DNA of 64,000 nt from positions 2,356,001 to 2,420,000 of the forward strand of contig JADPYG010000088.1 of NCBI GenBank assembly GCA_017654735.1, written 5' to 3'. This document shows positions 24,562 through 36,377 of this stretch, piece by piece. This DNA comes from Vishniacozyma victoriae. Lineage: Eukaryota > Basidiomycota > Tremellomycetes > Tremellales > Bulleribasidiaceae. The notes beneath the pieces were generated by a model. The model was not told the DNA's origin. It made no database searches and worked only from the letters and a program-made list of their open reading frames with translations. A program made the position numbers and the translations under genes. Every line of letters begins with the position of its first letter. The stretch's first letter is position 1.

Positions 24562-26556
24562 ATGGAAGTTGGAACGAATAGTGAGAATAGACCGTTATTG
24601 TCCAAAGGCAAGATTGGGAAGAATGTACCCTGGGGTGTTCAGGTGAGCTATACCGCACTGGGTGCGAGCAAAGCTGATCAGATAGTGGAGATCTTCTTCG
24701 TGGTATATCACTGGTAGTAAGCTAATCCTCCCGTCTTCTACTTAGCTGAGCTGACGAATAGTTGTTGCGGTTGCAGTCGCGACGGATATGCTGTGTTATG
24801 TATGTCCACCTCATGGACGCGACTGACTGAACAGATGATTGTAGTCCCAATCCTACCCTTCAGACTACAAGCACTAGGATACAAGGATATCTCGCAACAC
24901 GTCTCCTGGCTCTTATTTGCCTACTCTGCCGGTATCTTCACTTGTAAGTCCCAAGTTCCCTGGAGAAGCAAGAGCTTATGACAGGTATCTTCCCAGTCGC
25001 ATTCTTTTTCCACCGGTATCCATACAGGCGAGGGCCTATGATTGCGGCTGTTTGTGTACTACAAGCTGCCTTGTTCATCTTCATGAAGGTCGAAGTGTTC
25101 ACAGCTATGATTGTTGCGAGGTTCCTACAGGGAGCAGCTAGTTCTGTTGTTTTCAGTGGTAAGTCACCTCTTCGTCGTATAGAGTGATACTAACGGAACA
25201 GTCGGATTTGCATTAATGTACGCCTACCATGGGGAGATGACGCAGTGACTGATCTACAGATGCGAGAATGTGCCCCAAAAGCACGTCGGTCGTCAAATTG
25301 GATTCGCCATGTCCGGTTCCTCCGTCGGACTCCTCATCGTCAGTCTCACGCACTGATATTCGGAACTCAGCTGACAGACAGGCTCCACCAATAGGAGGAT
25401 CCCTATACACCCATTTCGGCTGGAACGCCCCTTTCCTATTCTGCATTACACTCTGCTGTATCGACCTCGTCGCTCGACTATTCGTGATTGAACAGAGGGA
25501 TCTACCGAAATACGGGCTTGAAAGTATCAAAGAGCAGGAAGCTAGGGAATCTGGAGTCGAAGCTGAGGTCGAGGAGGAAGTTGAGGAACTGAGCTTGTTT
25601 GGTGTTATCAAAGCCCTTGGATCGAATAGGAGGGGAATGACTGGAGTTATGATGACTGCTATCTTCGGTCTTGTGGATGGAGCTTTGGATCCCACGTATG
25701 TCGATTCTGCTATGTGACATTGAATCAGAAGCTGACTATCAGTCTTACATTACGAGTATCGGAAGTCTGGCATAAAGATTCAGATTTCATTGGTCTTATT
25801 TACTGTAAGTCCCCCTTCACAAGCAAGAGGTAGTGCTAATAAGCAGTGACGGCAGCCATTCCAGCATTCTTCACCGGCCCCCTCTTTGGTCATCTAGCCG
25901 ACAAATTTGGCTCAGAATTCGTAATGCCCCCAATGTTGATTTTGACGATACCTTGGTTGGTCCTATTACTGCTTAAATCGAGTTTACCTGGATTTATCGT
26001 TTTTTACGCCCTGACCTGTGAGTTCATCCAAAAGTGAGGGGAGGTCTTTATACTGATGGTAGCTTTCTTTTTGAATTCTGCGATTGCGCCTAATGGGCTG
26101 GAAGTGTCTATGGGAGCTAGGGAAACGGTATGTAGCTCTTCCGTACTCATTGTCAATGCTGACAAACGTAGAAAGGGATCAGTGAAATTCGTGCGTCTTG
26201 AGTGTGACATCTCAGGAGAATAAGCTGACTTATCTAGATCAATTCGCTGCTTTCAATTTGGCCTATGGCATGTTCGATTATAGTTCATCCCGGACTGATG
26301 CTGACGACTAGCAACCGCGTCCGCTCTAGGTGCCATAGCAGGTGGTCAGATGTACGACCGAACATCAATAGGATGGGCAGCAGTAGTCTGGTGCGTGCCT
26401 CACTCTCATCACTGACTCAAGCTGACGAGAAGGTTCTGTATCGCAGCATGTGCAGTAGGTGTACCCCTCACCGGTATGATGGCAGGGAAACGACCACTAT
26501 TTAGGCGAATCATGGATTTCCGCCGTCAACAGAATATCAAGGAGGATTTGGAGTAG
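24562..26556 (+). CDS. Major facilitator superfamily transporter (DHA1/vesicular-amine-transporter-like)
   Basis: A secondary transporter with about 12 membrane spans. The start MEVGTNSENRPLLSKGKIGK is a short cytosolic leader with an acidic dileucine-like RPLLSK. After splicing come WYITGIVAVAVATDMLCY (TM1), VVPILPFRLQALGY, SWLLFAYSAGIF, the MFS-A-like loop FFHRYPYRRGPMIAA, FLQGAASSVVFSVGFALI, GFAMSGSSVGLLIAPPIGG (antiporter motif C type), a charged central loop rich in Glu, and the second half with FFTGPLFGHLADKFGSE (a second motif A) and NLAYGMATASALGAIAGGQM. The GSSVGLLIAPPIGG motif points to a proton antiporter exporting a small organic cation or drug. About 12 introns. Substrate unknown. 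Confidence 0.85.
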
Positions 26557-26687
26557 ATTGCATTGCATCATGTCAAGGATTGGAATCAATGTATATTAGT
26601 CATTCATCTAGATGTCGTCATGCATTTGCTAGTGTCACTTTTGGTGGATATGTACGTGAAAATGCATCATTGCGGGGAATGGTGTGT

Positions 26688-28152
26688 CTAACGCCTTGCC
26701 TTACCCCTTGGTCTCTCACTGACAACCCTAAAACATCAGCTTTGATCTCCGTCTGAAATGGAGGGAATGGACTTACGCCTTGTTACCATCCTTGTCCTTT
26801 GGCCTCCTCGTCCTCTTTCCCTTTGTCAACCAACCCCAAACAGACCTAGGATCCTTGTTTCCCTTCGATTTACCTCGACCACCACCGTGAGGATGATCAC
26901 ATGCGTTCATTGCTAGACCTCGGACTCTTGGTCTTTGACCTAACCATCTTGATCTACCGGCTTTACCGATTTGTTGAGAGTGGTGTTCTTTGCTGATTTG
27001 TTAGTTCTGTATCTCGAAATCAATGGAAAGGGAAAGACGTACTTGCTAACAGTACCAACAGTGGCCACACATCCAGGCTCGATCCTCCTCACTTCTCCAC
27101 TTTGGAGTTTAACTAGTACACTCCCCTGAGCTTTTTCCCTCGTTCCATCCGGCCTGACATTTCCTCCCATGTTCAAAATCTCGGCTCCTCCCAATGCATT
27201 TCCCTTGGGTCCATGGTGTGCGATGATCTGAGCATTCGATCCAGCCGATCGACAAAGTTGCATCCGTCCATCGACCCTTAGAGCGATATTGTGAATGGTC
27301 GTACCGGCGGGCAGCAGGTATAAAGGCAAGACATTTCCAGGTTTTAGAGTCATTGTCCTCAATAAACCTAATGCTCGTGCGGAAGCAGTGTTGGAAGGGT
27401 TATCGACTGATTGAGGCGTATTTGGATCTGTCGACATTTTCTGGTCCCATCCTTCGACTAGATCACTTGGTAATCCAGATCGATAGGATACAACCACATC
27501 CCCAGCCCTCAAACCTTCAGGAGCAAGGATATAACTCCATCCACCCCTGACTTCATCTCTGATCTTCCTCCTCTCATCAGCAGTCCCTACACCTCCATCT
27601 TCTTCTTGCTCTGCCAAGATAGCTCCAGCATCTTCATCGACATTTGCAACTCCACTTCCTCGTCGTCGAACTAGGGCAATGTGGGCACTTCTTCCTGGAT
27701 CGTATTCGATCCTAATGACATCGTGCTCTCCTGGTTCTGTACGGTGGAAATCGACAATTCGTAGTCGTCTCTTATGTCCACCACCAACTGCTCGATTTAC
27801 GACTTGACCAGATTCGTTTCGACCACCTTTACGTCGTAATGGTGTCGTCAATGGTCGGAGGGGTGCACCGCCATATAGATGAGGGTGATAAGCGTGAACG
27901 AGATGTCGGAGTCCCTATCCATCAGCTCCCTCCTCATGAGAACACAAAGACACTCACAGGAATAGCAGGGAAACCTTTTCCAGTGTACTTCTTCATGATA
28001 GCTCCCTCTGGTCCTTTTGACGTTCCATAAATCTCACTCGCCGTGACAGTCGATTCGGTAGCATAAGTCCGGGTCAACCTCGACGAAGAGGCGATGCAAG
28101 GTCGTACAAATGGTCGAGACGCATTAAACGCCGTACGTGCCAGCGTTGCCAT
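26688..28152 (-). CDS. RML2: Mitochondrial ribosomal protein uL2m
   Basis: Large-subunit protein next to the peptidyl-transferase centre of the mitoribosome. The start [20 protein letters not shown] is a presequence. The L2 blocks follow: [119 protein letters not shown], ending [13 protein letters not shown]. The histidine motif [10 protein letters not shown] is intact. An insert of about 80 residues between the first and second halves (around 27420-27660), rich in Asp/Glu and Ser, is typical of fungal mitochondrial L2. It shares a 185-bp bidirectional promoter with TSC13. Confidence 0.95.
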
Positions 28153-28337
28153 GGTGTACGAGTAATGTATAGTGTGACCTCCTCTTGCAAAGTAGGATCG
28201 ATGAATTTCGTCCAGCATCTTAGATTTCTCAGAAAACTCAGTCCACGTGGTGATTTTCCGGTTACCTCCTAAAATCAGGCTGGATGTCATATGACCCACG
28301 TCGAAACCACTTTGATCTTGTTCACTCTACATCAACA

Positions 28338-29551
28338 ATGGTGTCCATCACAGTATCACTCAAGGGAAAGCCGACCATCAACTGCGACTTCGCAGCTAAA
28401 AGTTCCAACAATGTTACAGTCAAGGAAATCAAAGCTGCCGTTCAGGCAAAGTTCCCTAAAGTACGTCCTCCATACCCCCTCCCGAATTGAATTGGATTGA
28501 CAAAGGCAGATGGTATTCAACCGCCAACGATTGACATTGCCTGTCGAAGGACAGGCTAAACCTGTTGTCCTTACCGATGAGAAGAAGACTCTGGCGGATT
28601 ATGGGGTTTCAGAAGGCGCTAAATTGCGTTTGAAGGATTTGGGACCACAGGTCGCTTATAGGTGGTTGTACCTCTGGGAATATGTGAGCTTGATGAACAC
28701 GTCGAGTTTTCAAGCTGACGAGAAAGGGAGGAGTCATCTTCCTCAACCCCGCTTTGTTCTGGTTATCCCAGACTAGGGCTGGCAGTATCATCCCAACCTG
28801 GGGACCATACCAGCCCTCGGATCTACAATAGTAAGCCGGTCCCGCAAGCTCGCTGACGAAGCTGATGAGCAGTACCGTCCGAAACCTCATCGTCCTTCAT
28901 TTCCTCAAGAGGTTCTACGAGTCGGCATTCATGCATACCTTCTCCAGGCCAACTGTTCCTCTTGCATACGTTTTCCGAAAGTAAGTCTTTCCACTCTCAC
29001 CTGGTCAGGGCTGATGCACAGCATGGCATACTATTGGGGTCTAGTTGGTATTTTGATGCCATTGACAATCTATCGACCTGCATACTCCGTCGCTGGTCTC
29101 AAGGGTTCCATCCTAAACTCTTCGAGTTGGCTCTTAGGATGGACCGTATTCATTTTGGTTTGTTTTCATGCGTGATCAATCCTGATAGTAGATCTGTGAA
29201 GCACTAAACTTCTACTCGCACTACCACCTCTCCACTCTCCGAGTACCAGCCGGTCAACCGAGAAAGTACCCCACTGGACTCGGATTCGGAACCGTGGTCT
29301 GCGCCAATTATTGGTATGAAACCCTCGGTGTCCTTGGTATGGTAATCATGACCGGATTTGATATTGGAAGTAAGCTCCACCCTCCCCCTCAGATTCCAGA
29401 GAAAGCTGATGAGATAGCAATGATTTACCTCGCTGGAGCAGTATTCTTTATGCAACTCTGGGCCGGTCAGAAGTACGCTAGGTACAAGCGCGAGCAGGAC
29501 CCCAAGGTCTTCCCAGGAAAGAGGTGGAAGTTCTTCCCTCCTCTCTACTAG
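28338..29551 (+). CDS. TSC13: Very-long-chain trans-2-enoyl-CoA reductase
   Basis: Last step of the fatty-acid elongation cycle in the ER, making very-long-chain acyl-CoA for sphingolipids. The N-terminus (MVSITVSLKGKPTINCDFAA ... LADYGVSEGAKLRLKDLGPQ) is the ubiquitin-like domain of this family. It continues with VAYRWLYLWEYLGG-type sequence after splicing, FLNPALFWLSQTRAG, LHFLKRFYESAFMHTFSR, MAYYWGLVGILMPLTIYRP, a steroid-5-alpha-reductase-type C-terminal domain (NFYSHYHLSTLRVPAGQPRK, VCANYWYETLGVLG) and the tail KVFPGKRWKFFPPLY. It ends with basic and aromatic residues typical of the family. About eight short introns. Confidence 0.93.
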
Positions 29552-29781
29552 ATACAAAGCCATACTTGCTCAGTTGCGATGCTTTCACGAGCATGGATGT
29601 AGTACAGATGGTAGATAGACAATAACAAATGCATACATGAAGTGACACGGTGCAGATACATGAGCACAGTTATAATCCGGCGCGTCCACAGCATGAAAGT
29701 CAAAATCAACAATTACTCTTTCTTTCCTCCAGATTCCTCGTCATCAGCAAGACTTCAGACTCAGGCCCGCAGAAGTCCAGG

Positions 29782-32000
29782 ATGGACCGAAAGCGACAGC
29801 TCAAGTCTAGCAGTGCGGCCCATACCACACCCTCCTCGCCATTGGGGACGGTCACGACCTCGGTCTCGACTCCAACCAATCACTCTGAATCAGGCGAGTC
29901 AAGCGGATCACAAAAATGGTATCGAGTCTCGAGGCGTGAGAAGCCAAGGTCGAAGCATGGATACGAGCTCTTCAGGTTCGGTCTAGTCAGTACCTGGCCC
30001 CTGTATTGAGTATGAGCTGATTGATAGCAAAAAGAGGGCGAGCCCAGATTAGCAGAATGTGTAGCCTTTTGGCCATTTACTTCACCTGAGGATTTGGAGA
30101 GGGCGAATAAGAAATGGGATGAGATGGAAGGAGTGTTCGCTATTGGTAGCTGTGGGCGGGTTATGGTGGGGAGAGCATCAGATAAAGGATATGAGGATTT
30201 ATGGTCATATCAGACTGAAGGTGTGAGTTCTCGAAATTTAATGCGGGCTGATTCTGATGATCAGACAGATCACTTTCACGTTGCCTGGTCGTTTGATCCC
30301 ATCACTTTACGCCCAATACTAGCATCAGGTGGTAATTCTGGAGTGATCTATTTGTTCGATCACCTGCTACATGGTCCTACAAGGATACTGAAAGGACACG
30401 GTAATGTAAGTCTTGCAATACTGTCTAGGAAAGTGTGCTGAGCAACAGGAAATCCTATCACTAGTATTTCATCCTCTTCATCCCCATATCCTCGCGTCGG
30501 CGTCAAGCGACAGGACTATAAGAATATGGAATCTATTCGGTACCGATGTTGAAGAAGGACCTCACGACCCGCCGCTTAGTGAAAACTACCCACAGGGCGA
30601 TGCAGATGAGGGGAGCTGTGTGCTTGCGATTCTAGCTGGGGATAAGGCAGGACATAAGGCTGGTGTCTCCGCCTTGGTACGTTCTATTCGACCTCGACCT
30701 TGGTTCAACGTCGATCTCGGTGATCAGAATTGAAAGTGCTGATTGCTGATCGACAGGCGTTCCACCCTTACCACAATGCCATAGCCTCAGGGGGATGCGA
30801 TAATCATGTCAAGATATGGCCTTTACCACCCATCCCTCGCCCTAATCCTAGAACGCCCCCAACACCGAGGGGATATCGACCAATGATCATCTCTATACCT
30901 CTATTTTCAACGGATAGGCTACACAAGTATCCAATCGATAGTATTGAATGGTGAGTTGAGATCATCGCCGCGGACTGATGGAAGGTTGAACAAGGATATG
31001 CTAGTCACTCGAGCAGGAGAGGAGATTTCTGCCTGGAAATGGCTTAAATACAATGAATACTTCATACTAGGTCAACTCAACCCAATCAAGACCGAGGTGA
31101 CGAAGTACGACGCCGTCTCTTCGCGTACGTCCCCGCATTGTACTAGAGCCTGAACAAAGACTGATGATAGACTCATTCTCGATAACCCTCGACGTAGTGG
31201 ATCCAGAAGCGGATTGGTATTGGCGAATGGGTACCCACTTGGCATTCAATCCAACAGAGGATGAGGTCGATTTCGCAGATGTCGACTTGGTAGAGGATAC
31301 CATCTTCGCCTATTCCGTCAAAGGATCTCCACCACGTCTTCACCTATTTAATCCATTCACTTGGGAACCTGGTCCATCTAATCCTCCTCCGCCTGATGAG
31401 GCTTATCGACGACCTCGAACTCCCGACCAAGATGGAGCGGAAATTGAGGTTTCAGATCAACTTGGCGATTCGGAGGTGATGGCGATCAAGATTGAAGATG
31501 AAATCGAAGACAACTTCGAAGATGATATCCAGGAGGATCATGCCATGGATGAAGATTCACCGATGGATGACCAAGATTCTCGGGAAGATAGCGATGATCT
31601 CGCCGAAGACTTTGGACTGGTCGTACCCGAGGACCACGAGAATGGCCCAACTACCAGAAAGAGGAAGATGGATCATATGAACTCCCTCGATCCCGGGAAA
31701 TCACCCGAATTTACGATCCTCCCCAGTCCTTTTTCGATGGAGGGCACAACACCTGCCGAAATACCTCTTCAACCCTCCAATAAATCGGATAAACAAGATC
31801 CGTGGTCTCTCACTGTCAAACAGAAAGATATCGATAAAGCTTTGACCATGACGAAGTTCCCCAAAGAGTCCTGTAACGTATTCAGACGTTCAAAGACAAT
31901 GTTGAGATGTGTTGCGATTAGTCCAAGGGGAGCCAAGTGGATAGTCGCAGTTGGGGAGAGGGAGTCTATTGCGATTTGGAAGTTAAAGGAGAAGGCTTAG
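29782..32000 (+). CDS. EED1: WD40 protein, EED homologue (PRC2 subunit)
   Basis: In PRC2, EED holds the methyltransferase together and reads H3K27me3. Blades seen after splicing: QKEGEPRLAECVAF, VFAIGSCGRVMVG, HFHVAWSFDPITLRPILASG, FDHLLHGPTRILKGHGNEIL, LVFHPLHPHILASASSDRTI-RIWNL, AFHPYHNAIASGGCDNHVKI, and IPLFSTDRLHKYPIDSIEWL, which follows the animal EED stretch FSTRDIHRNYVDCVRWL. ADWYWRMGT matches the segment that carries the W-Y pair of the EED aromatic cage. A final blade is CVAISPRGAKWIVAVGERES. A long acidic insert (about 31430-31680) separates the last two blades. The start at 29782 (MDRKRQLKSSSAAHTT) follows the frame of the first exon; the first donor is an unusual GTCAGT. Confidence 0.75.
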
Positions 32001-32238
32001 TACGAGTGTGGACTCGTCATCGAGAACACTGGGAGGGTTTATAGAACGGAGGATCATGGACGGGCATATCACTATAATTGTTAGATGACGAACGACATTA
32101 TGATTGTACAGTAGAAACGAAAGACGATTCAAGGTACATGATACATGTACCAATCCCTAATGATAGATGTGTTAATCATACAATACCCAACAAGCACCCT
32201 TAAACCAGCGTTGTTTCGCCATTCGACTTTCCATCCGC

Positions 32239-33945
32239 TCAACCGGCGACTTCGGCGTTATAGATAAACTTGGCGAGATACAGTAGTCCAGCCGAGACTT
32301 CATCCGCAGTTGGCCTAATCAAGTGAGGAGGAAGCATGAATCCGTACTACTAATCAGCTTCACCATCAGGCGTCTTAAAGCTTACAGTTCCAGTATCCCT
32401 CAATTCAGCAGAATATGACCATCTAACATCCGCTACACCATATGCAAAGTCGATAGCATCCCCTGGAGCCCTGTACATCAGCCAAATGTGCAAGATGTTG
32501 GAGGGAACTAACCGGTAGGTGAGATCACAAGCTTGACCAGCTTGATACCCTTCTCCATGCCTTGTTCGCATTGCTTTTCCAACTCCCAATGCGGCCTCCT
32601 CCAGCATTTCTGCGTCTGGTGGGAAGTCATCACAAGAGTACGCGAAGGGGAACATGACTACTATCAGCTCTGTCCATGTCTTTCGTTTCACCGAAAGTCG
32701 AGCGAAAGGGCAAGTAGATTACTCACAGAGTTGACCATAACTATGTAGATCGACAAAAGCCCTTACACGCCTCTTACCAGGGTTAGGAGCAGGTGTAGGC
32801 TCCCCCTTGAACCAATCGTCCTCATCGTCTAGAACGGTCCCATTAGTGAGGTAATCGGACATAGCCTTGGCTTCTACCGATTGGAAAGCCTCTGTTCCGG
32901 GGAAATTATCAGAACATGGTGAAACTCGAGATCCGGTCCATTTGTATCCCCAGTTCGTGTTCATGTCGATTCCTGGATGATTAGGCACTGCCCACTGTAG
33001 AGTGATTGGGGGGCACTGACCTAGACAACCTTTACTAGCGTCGACTAGTTGACGGGTTTTTCTCCAAAGCCTACTAGACTGTCTTGAGTGGATGTAACCA
33101 TCTGGATTGACGGTAGGGACGATAGTAAACGTGAAAGCCTTGAGTAACTTGGCGACCTCCCCATCTTTATCCGCACTAGCTTCAAGTAGGAGGTAATGTA
33201 GGAAATAAAGCGCAGAAGCAGGTCCTACCCACTACCCCATTAGCCCCACCACTGTGCAAGAGGAGGACTCACTTCTCTGGCATGTTGTCCACTCTGAACG
33301 ACAAACTCCCTTTCCCCCACTGGCTCTGCATTGCTAGATATCATACGTGCTTTCCAACCCCTAATCTCCCTACCTTCCCATGATTCCCCCACACTGAATT
33401 TCTCGACCTGAATCCCCATCGGTCCGAATTTACTAGCCAAAGCATCTCCAAACACATCCATCTCCTCCAATGAATGATACGAATCATGGAATGTCGAAGC
33501 GCTCAATGTTGATAAATCCAATTCTCCTTCGTTCTGTATGACGACTCGTGATTTATCCACTAGATCCTGAAGGGAAGGTATGAATAATGTCATATTGTAT
33601 GACTCTGGGAGGAAGGATTGGAATTGAGGTAATTCAGATGGAGATAGACGGACGTCGATGGCGGATGGTGTTGATCGCCAAATGTCTAGGTCGAGTAGCT
33701 ATTCATCAGCTTTGATAAGGGATAAGGGGGATTGTACTTACATTGATGATATCCCTCAAACTGTCCTTGGTGCTTCTCTCCATATCTGTCCAGTCGAGCC
33801 TCCAAACTTGATGACCATCATATGATTCTTGTTCCGACGATGTAGCGAGTGTTTCGAGCTGTAGTGGCTGTTGAGTTCGGAAGGGGAGGTACGCGGCGGC
33901 TGAAGAAGCCAGGACGAGTCCAATGATGGGAGCGATGTTCCTCAT
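32239..33945 (-). CDS. Secreted M14A metallocarboxypeptidase (Ecm14-like) with altered substrate-anchor residue
   Basis: Family enzymes remove C-terminal residues from peptides using zinc. Start MRNIAPIIGLVLASSAAAYL is a signal peptide. A propeptide of about 120 residues follows (VWRLDWTDMERSTKDSLRDI). Zinc ligands are visible as GQHAREW (His and Glu, rejoined over an intron) and FVDLHSYGQ (third His). RLWRKTRQ carries the arginine expected to stabilise the transition state. SYSAELRDTGTYGFMLPP carries the catalytic glutamate. The block that usually reads N-R-N-W reads IDMNTNWGYKW here, so the arginine that grips the substrate carboxylate is Thr. The yeast relative Ecm14 is reported to have lost catalytic residues; this copy keeps most of them. 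Confidence 0.85.
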
Positions 33946-34249
33946 CTTGCGCTATTTGTCGGATAGCTGAGGATTGTCCCAGTATATGTTGAGGCTATCC
34001 GGTATCTGTTCCGGCTATGTATATACTCTGAGGATATGATGTGATGTAGTGTTGAAGGGATGTCAAGTACAAGGTAGAGTGAGAGGTTGAATTCCGGGTT
34101 AATTACGAGAAATGAGGCGTAATCCCGGTAAAGGTCGTGTGACTTGCACTAAGGTACTGGCTACATACTACTTGCTACATACTGTACTACATAATACATA
34201 CTACATATTATAGACTCTCATGATACGTTGAAGACCACCACTATGTACT
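33946..34249. other. Intergenic with TACATACT-rich stretch
   Basis: Holds the promoter of the carboxypeptidase gene and the 3' UTR of the Rpn13 gene. It contains the short degenerate repeat at 34161-34209. Confidence 0.5.
34161..34209. repeat. Degenerate tandem repeat of CTACATACT-like units
   Basis: Four or five imperfect copies of a CTACATACT/ATACATACTA unit follow one another about 40 bp past the stop of the Rpn13 gene. It is probably simple-sequence drift in the 3' UTR. Confidence 0.6.
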
Positions 34250-35508
34250 CTATTCCTCCGATCGTTCATCCGCCGACCGTCCATCCTCGGAATCGTTGAA
34301 TTCAAATTCATTATCGGATTCATCATCGTCAGAGAAATCCATAGGTTCACAATTGTCACAATGGCAATCATCTTCTATGTCGGCGACACATTCACTATAG
34401 CTACTCGGATCGAGCCTCGGTCGTAAGCGATGTAAAGCTCTAAGAAACCGAAAATAGGCCTGTCCATCCCTCATCCGTAACCCCAATTCGTGTATTAGGC
34501 TAGGGGAGATTGTCATTCGTTGCAAGACCTCCTCGAGAGCTACGATGACGTTGCGGAATTGAGGAGATTCAAGGACAGCGCGGATATTCTCCTTTGTTGG
34601 TACTCTGGGGAAATCGAAGTCGAGTGGCATGGCAGCTTTGAGGGCTGGGTAGAGGTCGTCTTGGGGAGCGACGTACTCGAAAACGTCTTGGCCGGTAAGT
34701 TGGTTCACCAGTGAATCGGCTAGATCGTTAGATCATAAAGACCGGATATATGGTAATGACATACTTGGATCTGTTGTATCCAAACAACCTGCTCTCGCCC
34801 ACAGGACTGCTAGTTTGGCCGCTTTAGCCTCGGCTGTTTCGGTGCCCAAGGGGTCGCGAGCGATACGCGGCAAAATGGGCATCTGTCCTCTACTACATTC
34901 ATCAGCTAGGTACGGCTCTCAAGCATGAACGAGGACATACATGTACCCCGGGATGTGCAGATAGCCATTGAGGTCGGCTATGTTCCTCAGCTCGTCATCT
35001 ATGTTGGCCCGCTGCAGAAAATACTACTCATCAGTAGAAGTCAACGCTGAAATGGCCGACACGCCAATTGATAAAACGTGACTTACAAAGTATTTCACAC
35101 GGCTACCTCTGATATCAAGTACATAGGTTCTACCAGTAGGATCCTGTAAGTCAGCTTGATTCTCAGTTGGCTAGGAAGGCTGATGGGACTGACTGACCTC
35201 AAGGACTTCCTGAAACGTTGATTCACCGGGGACAAGCATCAACGACTAATCATCAATGCCCACTAGGCCTGTATGAAGCCAGTACCGTACCTCTTCTGCA
35301 AGTAGACGGTTCTCCCTATTATACCACCCTATCAATGAGCTCGATACACGTAAAATAATTAGCCAGTCGAGATCAACTCACTAAGTTCATAGATATCACG
35401 ACTGAGAACATAGAGGATTAAATATCCGTAATTCACAATTGGATCTACATGTCTCGTCCCTTCCCTTCTGATACTCCTGCCAGCTTTAATCACTATACGA
35501 TCGAGCAT
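34250..35508 (-). CDS. RPN13: Proteasomal ubiquitin receptor Rpn13/ADRM1
   Basis: A 19S proteasome subunit that binds ubiquitin and the deubiquitinase UCH37. Splicing gives a pleckstrin-like Pru domain: IVIKAGRSIRREGTRHVDP, then LRWYNRENRLLAEE, SLMLVPGESTFQEV, GRTYVLDIRGSRVKYFYFLQ and DDELRNIADLNGYL. These match the family order of KAGR, WK/YNR, the F..V strand, RVYVL and the FFWLQ turn. The C-terminal half has a DEUBAD-type helix bundle (PRVPTKENIRAVLESPQFRN, VIVALEEVLQR, LGLRMRDGQAYFRFLRALHR). The protein ends in a strongly acidic tail (DDDESDNEFEFNDSEDG). Eight or so exons; the start at 35508 (MLDRIVIKAGRS) leaves almost no leader before the Pru domain. Confidence 0.8.
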
Positions 35509-35747
35509 GTTGAGTGTACCAATAGTCAAGAGTGGGGAAAGAGACACGATACGCGCTGATAATGTCGAGTCACGTGACTTGACACGTGGTCTGTTGATCA
35601 AATAGAGTTCAGAGTGGCAAATGACGGCATTACTACGGCCGAGAAAGGATGCCGAGCATAATCACCACAGCTTTCCAAGGGATATCTCATGTTCATCTGC
35701 TCACTTTGATCTTGATCTCATACTACTACATTTACTATACTACAATC

Positions 35748-36377
35748 ATGATCTAGTAAGTTCAGTACTCTTAGGAAACCTGGTCTGACGTAGACTGACA
35801 ATTAGCATAGTCGTCTTACTCGTGATAATACTTTTGGTCGTCCTAATTTTTGCCGGTATGTGCCTCCACCTTGCCTTCGATCTGTACTAACCGCCAGCAC
35901 GAAAGGTCCAGGAGAAGAAGAAGAATCATGCCGCAAGACATTCAACAGGATTACCGCGTACGACCCAAGATCTCAGCGAACCCGTTACATTCAGAGGAAC
36001 AGCTAGGGACGTTACCGATCGGGTATTCAGGCCTGGAGAGATGAGAGGTGAGGAACAAGAGGAATACAGTCCTTTTAGTCGGAGGAATATGTATACTGCC
36101 CCCGGTGTAGAGAGGACCGATGCGGAAGGTGACCCCGATCTACCTCGTTATGGTGAGTTTCACCTTTTTTACAGCTGGGTGAAATTGACGATCAGGCGAT
36201 ACTCGATCGACGACCGCTGTCAAGGCTCCTGAGCGTGCATACAACCCCAACAATCCCCCTCGCGACACTGCGCCTGCAGCATCCACAACATCAATACCAC
36301 GCGATGCTCCACCGCAATACGATCGGGCAATTTCGTCGGCGGCCATCACACAGCCACCAGTCGTTTCCACCGTATAA
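35748..36377 (+). CDS. Small single-pass membrane protein with PPxY motif
   Basis: Four exons; the first has only eight coding bases (ATGATCTA). Joined, they encode about 165 residues: MIYIVVLLVIILLVVLIFAA (membrane span at the very N-terminus), a basic stop-transfer (RKVQEKKKNH), then a polar cytosolic tail with PGEMRGEEQEEYSPFSRRN, PERAYNPNNPP and RDAPPQYDRAISS near the C-terminus. PPQY fits PPxY, the ligand of WW domains in Rsp5/Nedd4 ubiquitin ligases, and short membrane proteins with such a motif often act as Rsp5 adaptors. Frames only join when the donors GTAAGT, GTATGT and GTGAGT are used, which supports the model. No family is recognised. Confidence 0.65.
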
